This document shows positions 1 through 7,089 of a stretch of 14,260 nucleotides of DNA, piece after piece. How positions within the stretch are numbered: position 1 is the stretch's first letter; every line of letters begins with the position of its first letter. Under the pieces are notes generated by a model. That model was given only the letters and a program-made list of their open reading frames with translations. It did no database searches and was not told the DNA's origin. Source of the stretch: Azonexus sp. Its GTDB lineage: Bacteria > Pseudomonadota > Gammaproteobacteria > Burkholderiales > Rhodocyclaceae. The stretch covers positions 1 through 14,260 of the forward strand of contig JAITWU010000186.1 of the NCBI GenBank assembly GCA_031285115.1. The letters run 5' to 3'. A program made the position numbers and the translations under genes.

Positions 1-3000
1 CGCGACGCCCGCATCCATTACCAGCGCAACGACAGCAATCCCGGCTTCAACAGCGCCGTGCAGCGCGCCTATGCAGCGGGCAGCGCCGAATATGTCGTCA
101 TCCTGCCAGCGGCGGCGCTGTGGGCGCCGGAATTTCTTGCCGAGACTTGCCGCGCGCTTGAGCAAAACCCGCAATGCGCCTATGCCTACAGCCGCTGGAG
201 CAGCGGCGAGGGCAGCGGCGGGGGCAGCGACAAACAAGCGGGCCAGCCAAGGGAAACAACGCCGATGCCGCATGAGGCGAGCGGCCCGGTGGACGACACG
301 CCGTGTCTCCTGCTGCAAAACTACATTCCCCTGCCTTTTGGCGTTTTCCGGCGCAGCGCCTGTGAGCGGGCGGGCGGCCCTTGCCCGCAGGCCCTGCCGC
401 AGTTGACCGATCTTTATCTGTGGCTGCGCCTGGCGGCTGAAGGCGCCGGTTATTTCATCAACCAGCCCTTGGGGCATCTGGCGACCGATGGCCGCAATCT
501 CTCCTACCAATTCCTCCCTGTTGGCCGCTGGGGGCACGACCCGATTCATCTTCTCGACCTCGTTTTTGCCTCGGATCGCTGGTCGCAGCCGATCCGTCTC
601 CTCGCCAAAGCCCGCCAGATTCAATTGTTGACCGGCGAAAAAATCAGCGCCATCGTGCGCGACTTCGGCAATGACGAGACGCAACCGATAATCCGGGAAT
701 TGCTCGCGGCGCATCGCAACAATCTTTATCTGATCGCCGCTACCGCCATTCACGGCTACCCCGATGCGCTGGCGCTGAACGATACCGCCGCCGACGCCGA
801 CGACCTCGAAGCCGAGGTCATGGGCGACGATGCAGCGCTTGATTTTCTCGGCGGGGCCAACAGCGGCAGCGCCAGCCATCAGCGGGAACTCAACCGCTCC
901 TACGCGAAATGGCTGCTCAAGCGCAGCTTCGTCCCCGGCGACATGCGGGTCATCGAAAGCGAAATGGCCCGCTGGCAAACCCAGCCGCTGTTCCGGATTC
1001 TGCTGCGCGTCGCCGTCGCCGAAAAATCCGGGCTGGCCGATACCCTCGATAGTCTCAACAACCAGTTCTACGGCAACTGGCGCATCGACGTTGTCACCGA
1101 ATCGCCCCCGCCAGCCGGGATCGAGGCCATCGCCGGACTCGGCTGGCATACGGTCGCCGCGCTCGGCGAAGGCAAAGCGACGCTCGACCGGCTCGCCGAA
1201 CAAGGCGGCGACTGGCTGATCGAACTGCCGCCCGGCGCCATGCTCGATCCCTTCTGCCTGTGGCGGATTGCTGCCGAAGCCGACCGCCAGCCCGCGATCC
1301 AGGCGTTTTATGCCGACGACGACATCAACAGCCCCGGCGGCAAACGTCTCAATCCCCGTTTCAAAGGCCAGCTCAATCTCGAATGGAGCCGCTCGGCGGA
1401 TCTCATCGGCCCCCTGTTCGTCCGCCAGAGCGCCTTGCAGCAGGCGGGCGGCGTCAGCGCCAGTCATGAAAGCCCGTGGTACGACCTCCTCCTGCGCCTC
1501 ATTGAAAGCCACGGCCCGACGAGCATTGGCGGCATTCCCGATGTGCTCCTCAGCTTTAGGGAAAAATTCCCGACCAGCCCGATGGCCTGCATGGAAGCCC
1601 TCGCCGCCCATCTCACCCGCCTTGATGAAAACAGCGATGTCATGCCGACCAGCGCCGACAGTTGGAAAGTCATCTACTACCCGGCTACCGCGCCGCTCGT
1701 TTCGATCCTCATCCCCAGCGCCCGCGTGCTCGAATTTATCCGGCCAGGCGTCAGCGCCATCGTCGACAAAACGGCTTACGCCAATTACGAAATCATCGTC
1801 GTCGCTGACGACAAAGAGGCCGACCCTGAACTGAAACAATATATCGCCGAACTCGCCGCCAGCCGCGACCGGGCCATCACCGTCATCGCCCCGGACGGGG
1901 CAAAAACCAATCGCGCCGCCGCCCTCAACCAGGCCGCCCGCTACGCGCGTGGCGAATATCTCGTTTTGCTCAACGAAGACACCCGGATCTTTCAGGCGCA
2001 ATGGCTCGATGAACTGCTCGCCCAGGGCCAGCGCCCCGGCGTCGGCGCGGTGATGCCCAAGCTCGTGCAACCGCACCACCGGATGATCGAAAACGCCGGT
2101 TACACCCTCGGCGTCGACGGACTGGCCGCCGCCCCCGGCCATCGCTGCGAAAAATTCTCCCTTGACGGCTACATGGGCATGTTCAAAGTCTGCCGCGATG
2201 TCGCCGCCGCCCCGGCCAGTTGTCTTTTCTTGTCCAGGGCGGACTATCTGGCCGCTGACGGACTGGACGAAAGCCTCGATTCCGATCTCGCCATCGACAT
2301 TGATTTCAGCCTCAAACTGCGGAATCAAGGCCGACGGCTGATCTATACCCCCTTCGTCACCATCGCCTGCTACGGCAACATCACGGAAAACTACAACCTC
2401 CTCGACCAGGCCGCCATGGCCGAAAAATATCTGCTTGAGGCCCGCTCGCAACAACAAATCCGGCAACGCTGGAAAACGCAGCTCGACAACGACCCCCTAT
2501 GGAACCCGAACCTCAGCCTGATCCCCGGCGCGGTCGACATCGAAACGCGCGGCCTGCCGACCTGGCGCTACCTGCCGGGCCGGGCGCCGCGAATTTTTGC
2601 CCGCCCGCTGATCAACGGCCAGGGCACCTACCGCATCACCCAACCGCTGCGCATCGCCCGCGAGGCGGGTCTGGTGCAGGAATGCGAAGCCTTTCAGGAA
2701 ATCGGGAGCATCACCCTCACCCCCACCGAAATCGCCCGTTGCGGCGCCGACTCGCACATCGTCCAATGCTACGTGCACGACGGCTACCTGCTTGAACTGC
2801 AATATTTCCGCGCCCATGCGCCCGAGGCTTTCATCGTTTACGCCAACGACGACCTGCTCATCGACATGCCGCTCAAAAGCAGCTTCCGCAAAAACATCCC
2901 CGCCGATTCCCGCCGCCGCTACCAGGCCGCCCTGCGCCTCTGCAACCGTCTGGTCGTCAGCACCCAATATCTGGCCGACACCTCGCGCCACTTCATCGAC

Positions 3001-3576
3001 GACATCCGCGTCGTCCCCAACCGGCTGGCCAGGGACATGTGGATGAACATCCACTCACAACAGCCGCGCACCAGCCGCAAACCCCGCATCGGCTGGGCTG
3101 GCGGCACCGGTCACCTGGGCGACCTCGAACTGATGCTGCCCGTCATCGAAGCCACCCGCCACGAAGCCGACTGGATTTTCTTCGGCATGTGCCCGAAAGA
3201 AATCCGCCCGCTGCTCGCCGAATATCACGATCTGGTCGATTTCAGTCTCTATCCGCAAAAACTCGCCGATCTCAATTTCGACATCGCCGTCGCCCCGCTC
3301 GAAGACATCCCCTTCAACTACGGCAAAAGCAATCTGCGCCTGCTCGACTACGGCGCGCTCGGGCTGCCCGTCGTCTGCACCGACATCCTGCCCTACCAGG
3401 ATTCCCCGGCCACCCGCGTCCCCAACCTCCCGCAACGCTGGATCGCCACGCTGCGCGAACGCATCCACGACCTCGACGCCACCCGCCGCGAAGGCGCGCG
3501 TATGCGCCAGTGGGTCGAACAAAACTACGTCCTCGAAGACCACATCGAAGAATGGCTGGCGGCGCATTTGCCGTAG
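1..3576 (+). CDS. Multi-domain glycosyltransferase (GT2-like modules plus GT4-like C-terminus), 5' partial
   Basis: The frame is open from base 1, so the true start lies upstream; 1191 residues are visible. It should transfer sugars from nucleotide donors in the cytoplasm. Window residues 1-150 look like the second half of a GT2 domain, but the usual DxD position reads ILPAAAL. Residues 320-480 resemble a second GT2 module with FYADDDI at 435-441, like the YxDED motif of large O-antigen-type enzymes. A third GT2 module starts near 565 (PLVSILIP), with LLNEDTRI around 656-661 in the DxD position and a later DIDFSLKLRNQG motif. From about 1030 a GT4-like Rossmann domain follows (GWAGGTGHLGDL), with KSNLRLLDYGALGLP from 1109 as the donor-site motif. 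It lies 0.5 kb upstream of flagellin in the same direction, so flagellin glycosylation is a reasonable inference; surface polysaccharide synthesis is the alternative. The fold is well supported, the substrate is not. Confidence 0.9.
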   Translation, partial: RDARIHYQRNDSNPGFNSAVQRAYAAGSAEYVVILPAAALWAPEFLAETCRALEQNPQCAYAYSRWSSGEGSGGGSDKQAGQPRETTPMPHEASGPVDDTPCLLLQNYIPLPFGVFRRSACERAGGPCPQALPQLTDLYLWLRLAAEGAGYFINQPLGHLATDGRNLSYQFLPVGRWGHDPIHLLDLVFASDRWSQPIRLLAKARQIQLLTGEKISAIVRDFGNDETQPIIRELLAAHRNNLYLIAATAIHGYPDALALNDTAADADDLEAEVMGDDAALDFLGGANSGSASHQRELNRSYAKWLLKRSFVPGDMRVIESEMARWQTQPLFRILLRVAVAEKSGLADTLDSLNNQFYGNWRIDVVTESPPPAGIEAIAGLGWHTVAALGEGKATLDRLAEQGGDWLIELPPGAMLDPFCLWRIAAEADRQPAIQAFYADDDINSPGGKRLNPRFKGQLNLEWSRSADLIGPLFVRQSALQQAGGVSASHESPWYDLLLRLIESHGPTSIGGIPDVLLSFREKFPTSPMACMEALAAHLTRLDENSDVMPTSADSWKVIYYPATAPLVSILIPSARVLEFIRPGVSAIVDKTAYANYEIIVVADDKEADPELKQYIAELAASRDRAITVIAPDGAKTNRAAALNQAARYARGEYLVLLNEDTRIFQAQWLDELLAQGQRPGVGAVMPKLVQPHHRMIENAGYTLGVDGLAAAPGHRCEKFSLDGYMGMFKVCRDVAAAPASCLFLSRADYLAADGLDESLDSDLAIDIDFSLKLRNQGRRLIYTPFVTIACYGNITENYNLLDQAAMAEKYLLEARSQQQIRQRWKTQLDNDPLWNPNLSLIPGAVDIETRGLPTWRYLPGRAPRIFARPLINGQGTYRITQPLRIAREAGLVQECEAFQEIGSITLTPTEIARCGADSHIVQCYVHDGYLLELQYFRAHAPEAFIVYANDDLLIDMPLKSSFRKNIPADSRRRYQAALRLCNRLVVSTQYLADTSRHFIDDIRVVPNRLARDMWMNIHSQQPRTSRKPRIGWAGGTGHLGDLELMLPVIEATRHEADWIFFGMCPKEIRPLLAEYHDLVDFSLYPQKLADLNFDIAVAPLEDIPFNYGKSNLRLLDYGALGLPVVCTDILPYQDSPATRVPNLPQRWIATLRERIHDLDATRREGARMRQWVEQNYVLEDHIEEWLAAHLP

Positions 3577-3589
3577 GGCTGAAATGGAA

Positions 3590-3610
3590 CCGCCCGCGTA
3601 AGGCGGGCGG
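3590..3610. terminator. GC-rich hairpin between converging genes
   Basis: An 8-bp perfect stem (CCGCCCGC at 3590-3597 with GCGGGCGG at 3603-3610) closes a 5-base loop. It sits 14 bases after the glycosyltransferase stop and 17 bases before the stop of the candidate minus-strand small gene, where a shared bidirectional terminator would be expected. Neither side has a real T-run (only TT on the minus side), so termination strength is uncertain. Confidence 0.45.
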
Positions 3611-3627
3611 CGGGTACTACCGAACTA

Positions 3628-3735
3628 CTACCAGACAGGCGTATTGCACATTGCGAGGGACGTCGCTATGATTAACAAAGCTGCGTACCGCAAGATGCGC
3701 GCCCGATGGTTTTTCCGTGAGCCGGATTTCTTCAT
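3628..3735 (-). CDS. Candidate small basic-hydrophobic protein, 35 aa
   Basis: I do not recognise this gene. On the minus strand, ATG at 3735 opens 35 codons ending in TAG at 3630-3628. A full Shine-Dalgarno AAAGGAGAG (3749-3741) stands at proper distance, which is the main reason to believe the ORF. The N-terminus is strongly basic (MKKSGSRKNHRARILRY), followed by a hydrophobic stretch (AALLIIATSLAMC) and a short tail NTPVW. This fits a single-pass membrane peptide, or a signal sequence with a poor lipobox (LAMC, Met at -1). Family-wise, size and charge pattern are those of small stress membrane proteins, type I toxin peptides or entericidin-like lipoproteins, but no specific match is claimed. 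It converges on the glycosyltransferase with a hairpin between them. I see no convincing promoter; TAGAAT on the minus strand near 3820-3815 is a possible -10 without a good -35. The overlapping plus-strand ORF lacks an SD and is probably its shadow. Confidence 0.5.
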   Translation of the reverse strand: MKKSGSRKNHRARILRYAALLIIATSLAMCNTPVW

Positions 3736-3768
3736 CGGAACTCTCCTTTCACCTGGATTGGAGACGAC

Positions 3769-3797
3769 AAAGCCCCGTCGCTACACGGGGCTTTTTT
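3769..3797 (+). terminator. Intrinsic terminator (plus strand)
   Basis: An 8-bp perfect stem (AGCCCCGT 3771-3778 with ACGGGGCT 3785-3792) with a 6-base loop, followed by a run of six T counting the last stem base (3792-3797). It is the best-formed plus-strand terminator before fliC and probably insulates the flagellin promoter from glycosyltransferase read-through. On the minus strand it would sit in the leader of the small ORF, but only two T follow it there. Confidence 0.8.
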
Positions 3798-3851
3798 CGT
3801 TCGCCCCCGCCAGCATTCTACATCGCTTAAATAGTGCCGACGGCTCACCAT

Positions 3852-3896
3852 GTGCTCGAAGACCACATTGAAGAATGGCTGGCGGCGCATTTGCCG
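3852..3896 (+). repeat. 45-bp duplicate of the glycosyltransferase 3' end
   Basis: These 45 bases match 3529-3573, the last 15 sense codons of the upstream glycosyltransferase, with two differences (third bases of the Val and Ile codons); both encode VLEDHIEEWLAAHLP. The original is followed by TAG, the copy by CAA, so its frame runs on without a stop until TAA at 4009-4011. Identity stops abruptly at both ends. It is either the remnant of a second, tandem glycosyltransferase gene lost by recombination, or the target duplication of an inserted segment. The repeats are offset by 323 bp and enclose 278 bp carrying the small minus-strand ORF and the terminator. Confidence 0.85.
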
Positions 3897-3900
3897 CAAA

Positions 3901-3954
3901 CAGGAATCAGGTATCGGGTATCGGGTATCAGTGCTTGCGTTGGACTGATTCCTG
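3901..3954. repeat. Inverted repeat with internal 7-bp tandem repeat
   Basis: CAGGAATCAG (3901-3910) is the exact reverse complement of CTGATTCCTG (3945-3954). Just inside the left arm the heptamer GTATCGG occurs twice and then as GTATCAG (3911-3931), whose TATCAG can pair alternatively with CTGATA at 3952-3957. The structure ends about 30 bases before the flagellin promoter -35 box. It may be a dispersed palindrome or a regulator site; the sequence alone does not decide. Confidence 0.55.
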
Positions 3955-3984
3955 ATAGCCGATCCCCAACACCAAAAAATCCCC

Positions 3985-4011
3985 TAAAGTTTTCTCCCTG
4001 CCCGTCGTAAA
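3985..4011 (+). promoter_or_regulatory. Sigma-28 (FliA) promoter of fliC
   Basis: TAAAGTTT at 3985-3992, an 11-base spacer, then GTCGTAAA at 4004-4011. The enterobacterial FliA consensus is TAAAGTTT-N11-GCCGATAA: the -35 box is perfect, the spacing exact and the -10 box matches at five of eight positions. Transcription would start near 4018, giving a leader of about 70 bases. This marks the flagellin as a late-class flagellar gene. Confidence 0.85.
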
Positions 4012-4089
4012 TTGATTCAACGGCAGACGGAATTGTTGGATCACCGGGCCGCCAGGTTCGATTTATAACTTTCGTGAAGGAGTCTCAAA

Positions 4090-4881
4090 ATGGCACAAGT
4101 CATCAACACCAACCTCTACACCAATACCGCCCAGATGTATCTGAACAAGAACTCAAGCAGCCTCAGCAATGCGATTACGCGGCTGTCTTCGGGTTTGCGG
4201 GTTAACTCCTCGCGCGACGACGCGGCCGGTTTGGCGGTTGCAACGCGCATGGAAGCGGACTCTCGCGGTCTTACCGTCGCGATCCGTAACGCGGCCGACG
4301 GCAATTCGTTTGGCGAAACGGCTGACGCGGCGCTGGGCACGGTTGCCGACATTCTGCAACGGATGCGCGAACTGAGCGTGCAGTCCTTGAACGGCACCAT
4401 CTCTGATACCGAGCGCGGCTATCTGGACAAGGAATATGCAACCCTGAACCAGCAGATCACCGATCTTCAGGGCGCCGCCACGCTGAACAACCAGAACGTC
4501 TTCTCGACCTTCTCCTTCCAGGTGGGCACCACCTCCACCCAGTCGATGGGCGCCACCTTTACCAGCGTCGCCGCAGTGGGTGGCAGCGTCAGCACATCGG
4601 CTGGCGCCGCCGCCGCCATGTCGGCCATTGACGCCGCGCTGGTGTCGGTTGCAACCAACCGCGCCGTGGTCGGTAGCGTAATGAGCGCGCTCGACTTCCG
4701 CATCACCCAGTTGAACGCCGCCAAGACCAACCAGGACGCCGCCCGCAGCCGCATCATGGACGCTGACTTCGCCTCGGAAACCGCCAATATGTCGCGCGCC
4801 CAGATTCTCCAGCAGTCGGGCACGGCGATGGTGGCCCAGGCCAACCAGATCCCGCAGAACGTGCTGACGCTGTTGCGTTAA
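4090..4881 (+). CDS. fliC: Flagellin, short core-only type
   Basis: This is the filament subunit, exported through the flagellar type III apparatus and polymerised under the FliD cap. The start is fixed by AAGGAG at 4077-4082, seven bases before the ATG. At 263 residues it is near the lower limit for flagellins. The N-terminal D0/D1 region is typical (MAQVINTNLYTNTAQ; ITRLSSGLRVNSSRDDAAGL; LQRMRELSVQ at 89-98), as is the C-terminal region (ARSRIMDADFASETANMSRA; ending IPQNVLTLLR). Between them are only about 40-50 residues rich in Ser, Thr, Ala and Gly (about 140-185), so outer domains D2/D3 are essentially absent. The D1 arginine contacted by Toll-like receptor 5 in enterobacterial flagellins has its counterpart at R91. 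A FliA-type promoter precedes the gene and palindromes follow it. Those Ser/Thr residues are plausible O-glycosylation sites for the upstream glycosyltransferase (inference). Confidence 0.96.
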   Translation: MAQVINTNLYTNTAQMYLNKNSSSLSNAITRLSSGLRVNSSRDDAAGLAVATRMEADSRGLTVAIRNAADGNSFGETADAALGTVADILQRMRELSVQSLNGTISDTERGYLDKEYATLNQQITDLQGAATLNNQNVFSTFSFQVGTTSTQSMGATFTSVAAVGGSVSTSAGAAAAMSAIDAALVSVATNRAVVGSVMSALDFRITQLNAAKTNQDAARSRIMDADFASETANMSRAQILQQSGTAMVAQANQIPQNVLTLLR

Positions 4882-4905
4882 GCGGAACGACGCCCTCTGA
4901 AAACT

Positions 4906-4938
4906 CCCCTCTCCCCGCGTGGGCGAGGGGGAGAGGGG
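4906..4938. repeat. CCCCTCTCCCC palindrome after fliC
   Basis: An 11-bp perfect stem (4906-4916 with 4928-4938) around an 11-base loop, starting 24 bases after the fliC stop. No T-run follows, so it may stabilise the fliC mRNA 3' end rather than terminate. It belongs to the palindrome family that recurs across this window. Confidence 0.7.
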
Positions 4939-4971
4939 AAAGAAAACCGAGGCGCTTCACCCTCCCCCCAA

Positions 4972-5002
4972 CCCCTCTCCCCGCAAGGGAGAGGGGTTTT
5001 TT
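4972..5002 (+). terminator. Intrinsic terminator between fliC and flaG
   Basis: Perfect 10-bp stem CCCCTCTCCC (4972-4981) with GGGAGAGGGG (4987-4996), loop CGCAA, directly followed by six T (4997-5002). It has the same palindrome core as other copies here but a functional-looking T-run. It lies 24 bases before the flaG start, so flaG transcription from the fliC promoter would depend on read-through, which could set a high flagellin-to-FlaG ratio. Confidence 0.75.
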
Positions 5003-5026
5003 GGCAGGCGCGCAAGGAGACCGCAA

Positions 5027-5425
5027 ATGAGCATTCAATCCATTACGGCAAATACCCAGCCCAACCTGTTCGCATCATCGGCCAGCAAAGCGCCAGCCCA
5101 GGCGAAAGATGTGGCAAGCGCAGATGCGGCAAGCGCGCCCGTGACCGCCGCCCGGTCAACCCGAACCGCCCCGGAAACCCGGTCGGACGGGCAACCGACG
5201 GAACAGGACGTGCAAGCGGCGGTCGATCAGATCGACAAATTCGTGGCGACGAGCGCCCCCAATACCAATATCGCTTTTTCCATCGACCCGGAAGATGGTT
5301 TTCTGGTCAAGGTCATTGACGGCGCAACCAAGGAGGTCATCCGTCAATTCCCCTCCAAGGAAGCCATCGCCATCGCCAAGGCGCTCGACAAGTTGCAGGG
5401 GCTTTTTGTGCGCGACAAGATTTAG
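5027..5425 (+). CDS. flaG: FlaG family flagellar protein
   Basis: 132 residues. The frame is open further upstream, but that part would translate the palindromes; ATG 5027 has AAGGAG at 5014-5019 with normal spacing and is chosen. The first half is a low-complexity Ala/Ser/Thr/Gln linker. The second half has the FlaG signature: a helix with VQAAVDQIDKFV, then IAFSIDPEDGFLVKVID, then EVIRQFPSKEAIAIAKALDK and a short end GLFVRDKI. FlaG proteins influence filament length and assembly in several motile bacteria; the biochemical role is not settled. The position between flagellin and cap protein is the usual one in polar-flagellated proteobacteria. It probably shares the fliC transcript by read-through of the terminator just upstream. 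Confidence 0.92.
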   Translation: MSIQSITANTQPNLFASSASKAPAQAKDVASADAASAPVTAARSTRTAPETRSDGQPTEQDVQAAVDQIDKFVATSAPNTNIAFSIDPEDGFLVKVIDGATKEVIRQFPSKEAIAIAKALDKLQGLFVRDKI

Positions 5426-5436
5426 CCGCTCCTACG

Positions 5437-5457
5437 CCTCTCCCTTGATGGGAGGGG
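5437..5457. repeat. Degenerate palindrome between flaG and fliD
   Basis: CCTCTCCC (5437-5444) faces GGGAGGGG (5450-5457) across TTGAT, giving a 7-of-8 stem 11 bases after the flaG stop. No T-run follows. It is a shorter, diverged member of the palindrome family seen after fliC. In the rest of the flaG-fliD gap I see only the fliD ribosome-binding site and no sigma-28 or sigma-54 match. Confidence 0.5.
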
Positions 5458-5531
5458 AGTAGACGGGCGAAAACGGAATTGGGCAGCATTTTTTTATTGT
5501 GTTTTAACCTCTCACAGATCGGAGAGCCATC

Positions 5532-6878
5532 ATGGCCGGAACCATTTCTTCCCTGGGTGTTGGCAGCAACCTCGACGCCGCCACCATCGTCTCCTCGCTG
5601 ATGGCTATCGAGCGCCAGCCCCTCAACGCGCTGAAAACCAAAGAATCTTCATTCAACGCCAAACTGTCGGCCTACGGCACCCTGAAATCAGCCCTGTCGA
5701 CCTTGCAGACAGCCGCCAAGGCGCTGACCGACGCCAGCAAAGTCGGCGGCTTTGGCGTCACCGTGGGCGACAGCAAGATTCTCGGCGCGACGGCGGCGTT
5801 TAACGCCAGTCCGGGAACTTACTCGATCCATGTCGGGAATCTCGCCACCGCCCAGAAGAATTTTTCCTCCCCCATCAACAGCGGCCAGAGCTTCGGCAGC
5901 GGCACGCTGACCTTCAACATCGGCGGCAACGCAAAAAACATTGATATTGCCGACGGCAGCAGCATCAACGACATCCGCTCGGCCATCAACGCCGCCAACA
6001 TGGGCGTGACCGCCACCGTCATTTCCGGCTCTGGCGGCGACCGGCTGGTGCTTTCCAGCACCGACACGGGGACGGCCAACGCTTTTTCGCTGACGGTTGC
6101 CTCCGCTGACGCCAATCTGCAAGCCCTGGCGACGGCCAATTCCGACGCCACGCTGAGTGTTGCCGCCAAGGACGCCAATCTCACCATCGACGGCGTTGCC
6201 GTCACCTCCAGCAGCAATACGCTGACCTCGGCGCTGACCGGCATCACCTTGAACCTGACAGCGCCCGGCGACACCACCATCACCGTCACCAAGGATACGA
6301 GCAAGACCGCCGACGCCGTCAATGCCTTCGTCAAGGCGTACAACGATGTCATCAGCCAGATGAAGACGCTGACGGCCTACGACGTCAACACCAAGACCGG
6401 CGCGGCGCTCAATGGCGAGGGAACGATCCGTTCGATCCAGTCGATGCTCAACAACGCGCGCCTCGACACGCCTGCCGATCTGGCTGGCTCAAGCTCGCTC
6501 TACAAATCCCTTTCGGCGCTTGGCATCGCGATCACGCAAGACGGCAGTCTGCAAGTGGATAACGACAAGCTGACCACGGCCCTCAACACCTCGGCAGTCG
6601 ATGTGACCAAAACCCTCGGCGCTTTCGGCCAGGCGATGTCCGACCAGATCGACAATATCATCGGCGCCAAAGGCATCCTCGCCAACCGCACCGACGGCAT
6701 CAACAGCACCATCAAAACCTTGCAGAACAACCAGACCTCCATGCAGGCCCGCCTCGACAAAATCCAGGCCCGCTACGAGGCCCAGTTCACGGCGCTCGAT
6801 ACTTTGATGAGCGGCCTCAACAGGCAGAGCAACTACATGACCAACTGGTTGTCGTCGTTGAACGGCGGCAACAAGTAA
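5532..6878 (+). CDS. fliD: Flagellar hook-associated protein 2 (filament cap)
   Basis: 448 residues, the normal size for FliD. It caps the growing filament and inserts flagellin subunits. GGAGAG (5521-5526) lies five bases before the ATG. The N-terminal domain is typical: ISSLGVGSNLDAATIVSSLM, then a long helix QPLNALKTKESSFNAKLSAYGTLK cut by the usual pattern of a coiled-coil D0/D1 region. The middle (about 80-250) is the beta-rich variable head with flagellin-hook IN repeats. The C-terminal domain has GAALNGEGTIRSIQSML, LSALGIAITQDGSLQVD and a final helix ending in RQSNYMTNWLSSLNGGNK. It stands third after fliC and flaG, as expected. The FliD chaperone genes fliS and fliT, often next in betaproteobacteria, are not downstream; the next gene is unrelated. 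Confidence 0.96.
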   Translation: MAGTISSLGVGSNLDAATIVSSLMAIERQPLNALKTKESSFNAKLSAYGTLKSALSTLQTAAKALTDASKVGGFGVTVGDSKILGATAAFNASPGTYSIHVGNLATAQKNFSSPINSGQSFGSGTLTFNIGGNAKNIDIADGSSINDIRSAINAANMGVTATVISGSGGDRLVLSSTDTGTANAFSLTVASADANLQALATANSDATLSVAAKDANLTIDGVAVTSSSNTLTSALTGITLNLTAPGDTTITVTKDTSKTADAVNAFVKAYNDVISQMKTLTAYDVNTKTGAALNGEGTIRSIQSMLNNARLDTPADLAGSSSLYKSLSALGIAITQDGSLQVDNDKLTTALNTSAVDVTKTLGAFGQAMSDQIDNIIGAKGILANRTDGINSTIKTLQNNQTSMQARLDKIQARYEAQFTALDTLMSGLNRQSNYMTNWLSSLNGGNK

Positions 6879-6884
6879 GGAAAC

Positions 6885-6915
6885 GCGCTCTCCTTGAGGG
6901 TGAAGGAAAGAGGGC
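6885..6915. repeat. Imperfect hairpin after fliD
   Basis: GCGCTCTCCTT (6885-6895) can pair imperfectly with AAGGAAAGAGGGCGC (6903-6917), starting seven bases after the fliD stop. It is G/A-bulged and lacks a T-run, so it is at best a weak end structure for the fliD transcript. Confidence 0.35.
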
Positions 6916-7026
6916 GCGGCAAACAGAAATGTCGTTGCTCCAACCTCCTCTCTCAAGCAGGGCAATCGCCTGAATGGTTTTGGCATTTGCTCGATGACAA
7001 CAATCGTTTCCGGCTGCCGCCAAAAG

Positions 7027-7089
7027 CCCCTCTCCCCTCGCGGGAGAGGGGAGAATGGATGAAAACTGATCTATTGAAATGTAATTGGG
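7027..7089 (-). repeat. Long palindromic element, copy 1 (inverted)
   Basis: Read on the minus strand, a 22-base tract (7089-7068, beginning CCCAATTACATTTC) is followed by GTTTT, then an 18-base tract starting ATCCATTCTC that runs into a perfect 10-bp stem, CCCCTCTCCC with GGGAGAGGGG (7027-7036 with 7042-7051). The same blocks in the same order occur on the plus strand after clpB, where about ten extra bases separate them. No T-run terminator is formed. Confidence 0.8.

Noticed and set aside
3644..3871. 75-codon plus-strand open frame before fliC
   Set aside because: It runs through the T-run terminator and has no good ribosome site. The minus-strand 35-codon ORF over the same bases has a full SD.
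3529..3896. Integrase-type attachment sites at the 45-bp repeats
   Set aside because: No integrase or recombinase is present and the enclosed segment is only 278 bp, so a full integrative element is not supported; the simpler duplication is reported instead.
4919..5026. Upstream start for flaG
   Set aside because: It would translate both palindromes and the terminator; ATG 5027 has a proper SD.
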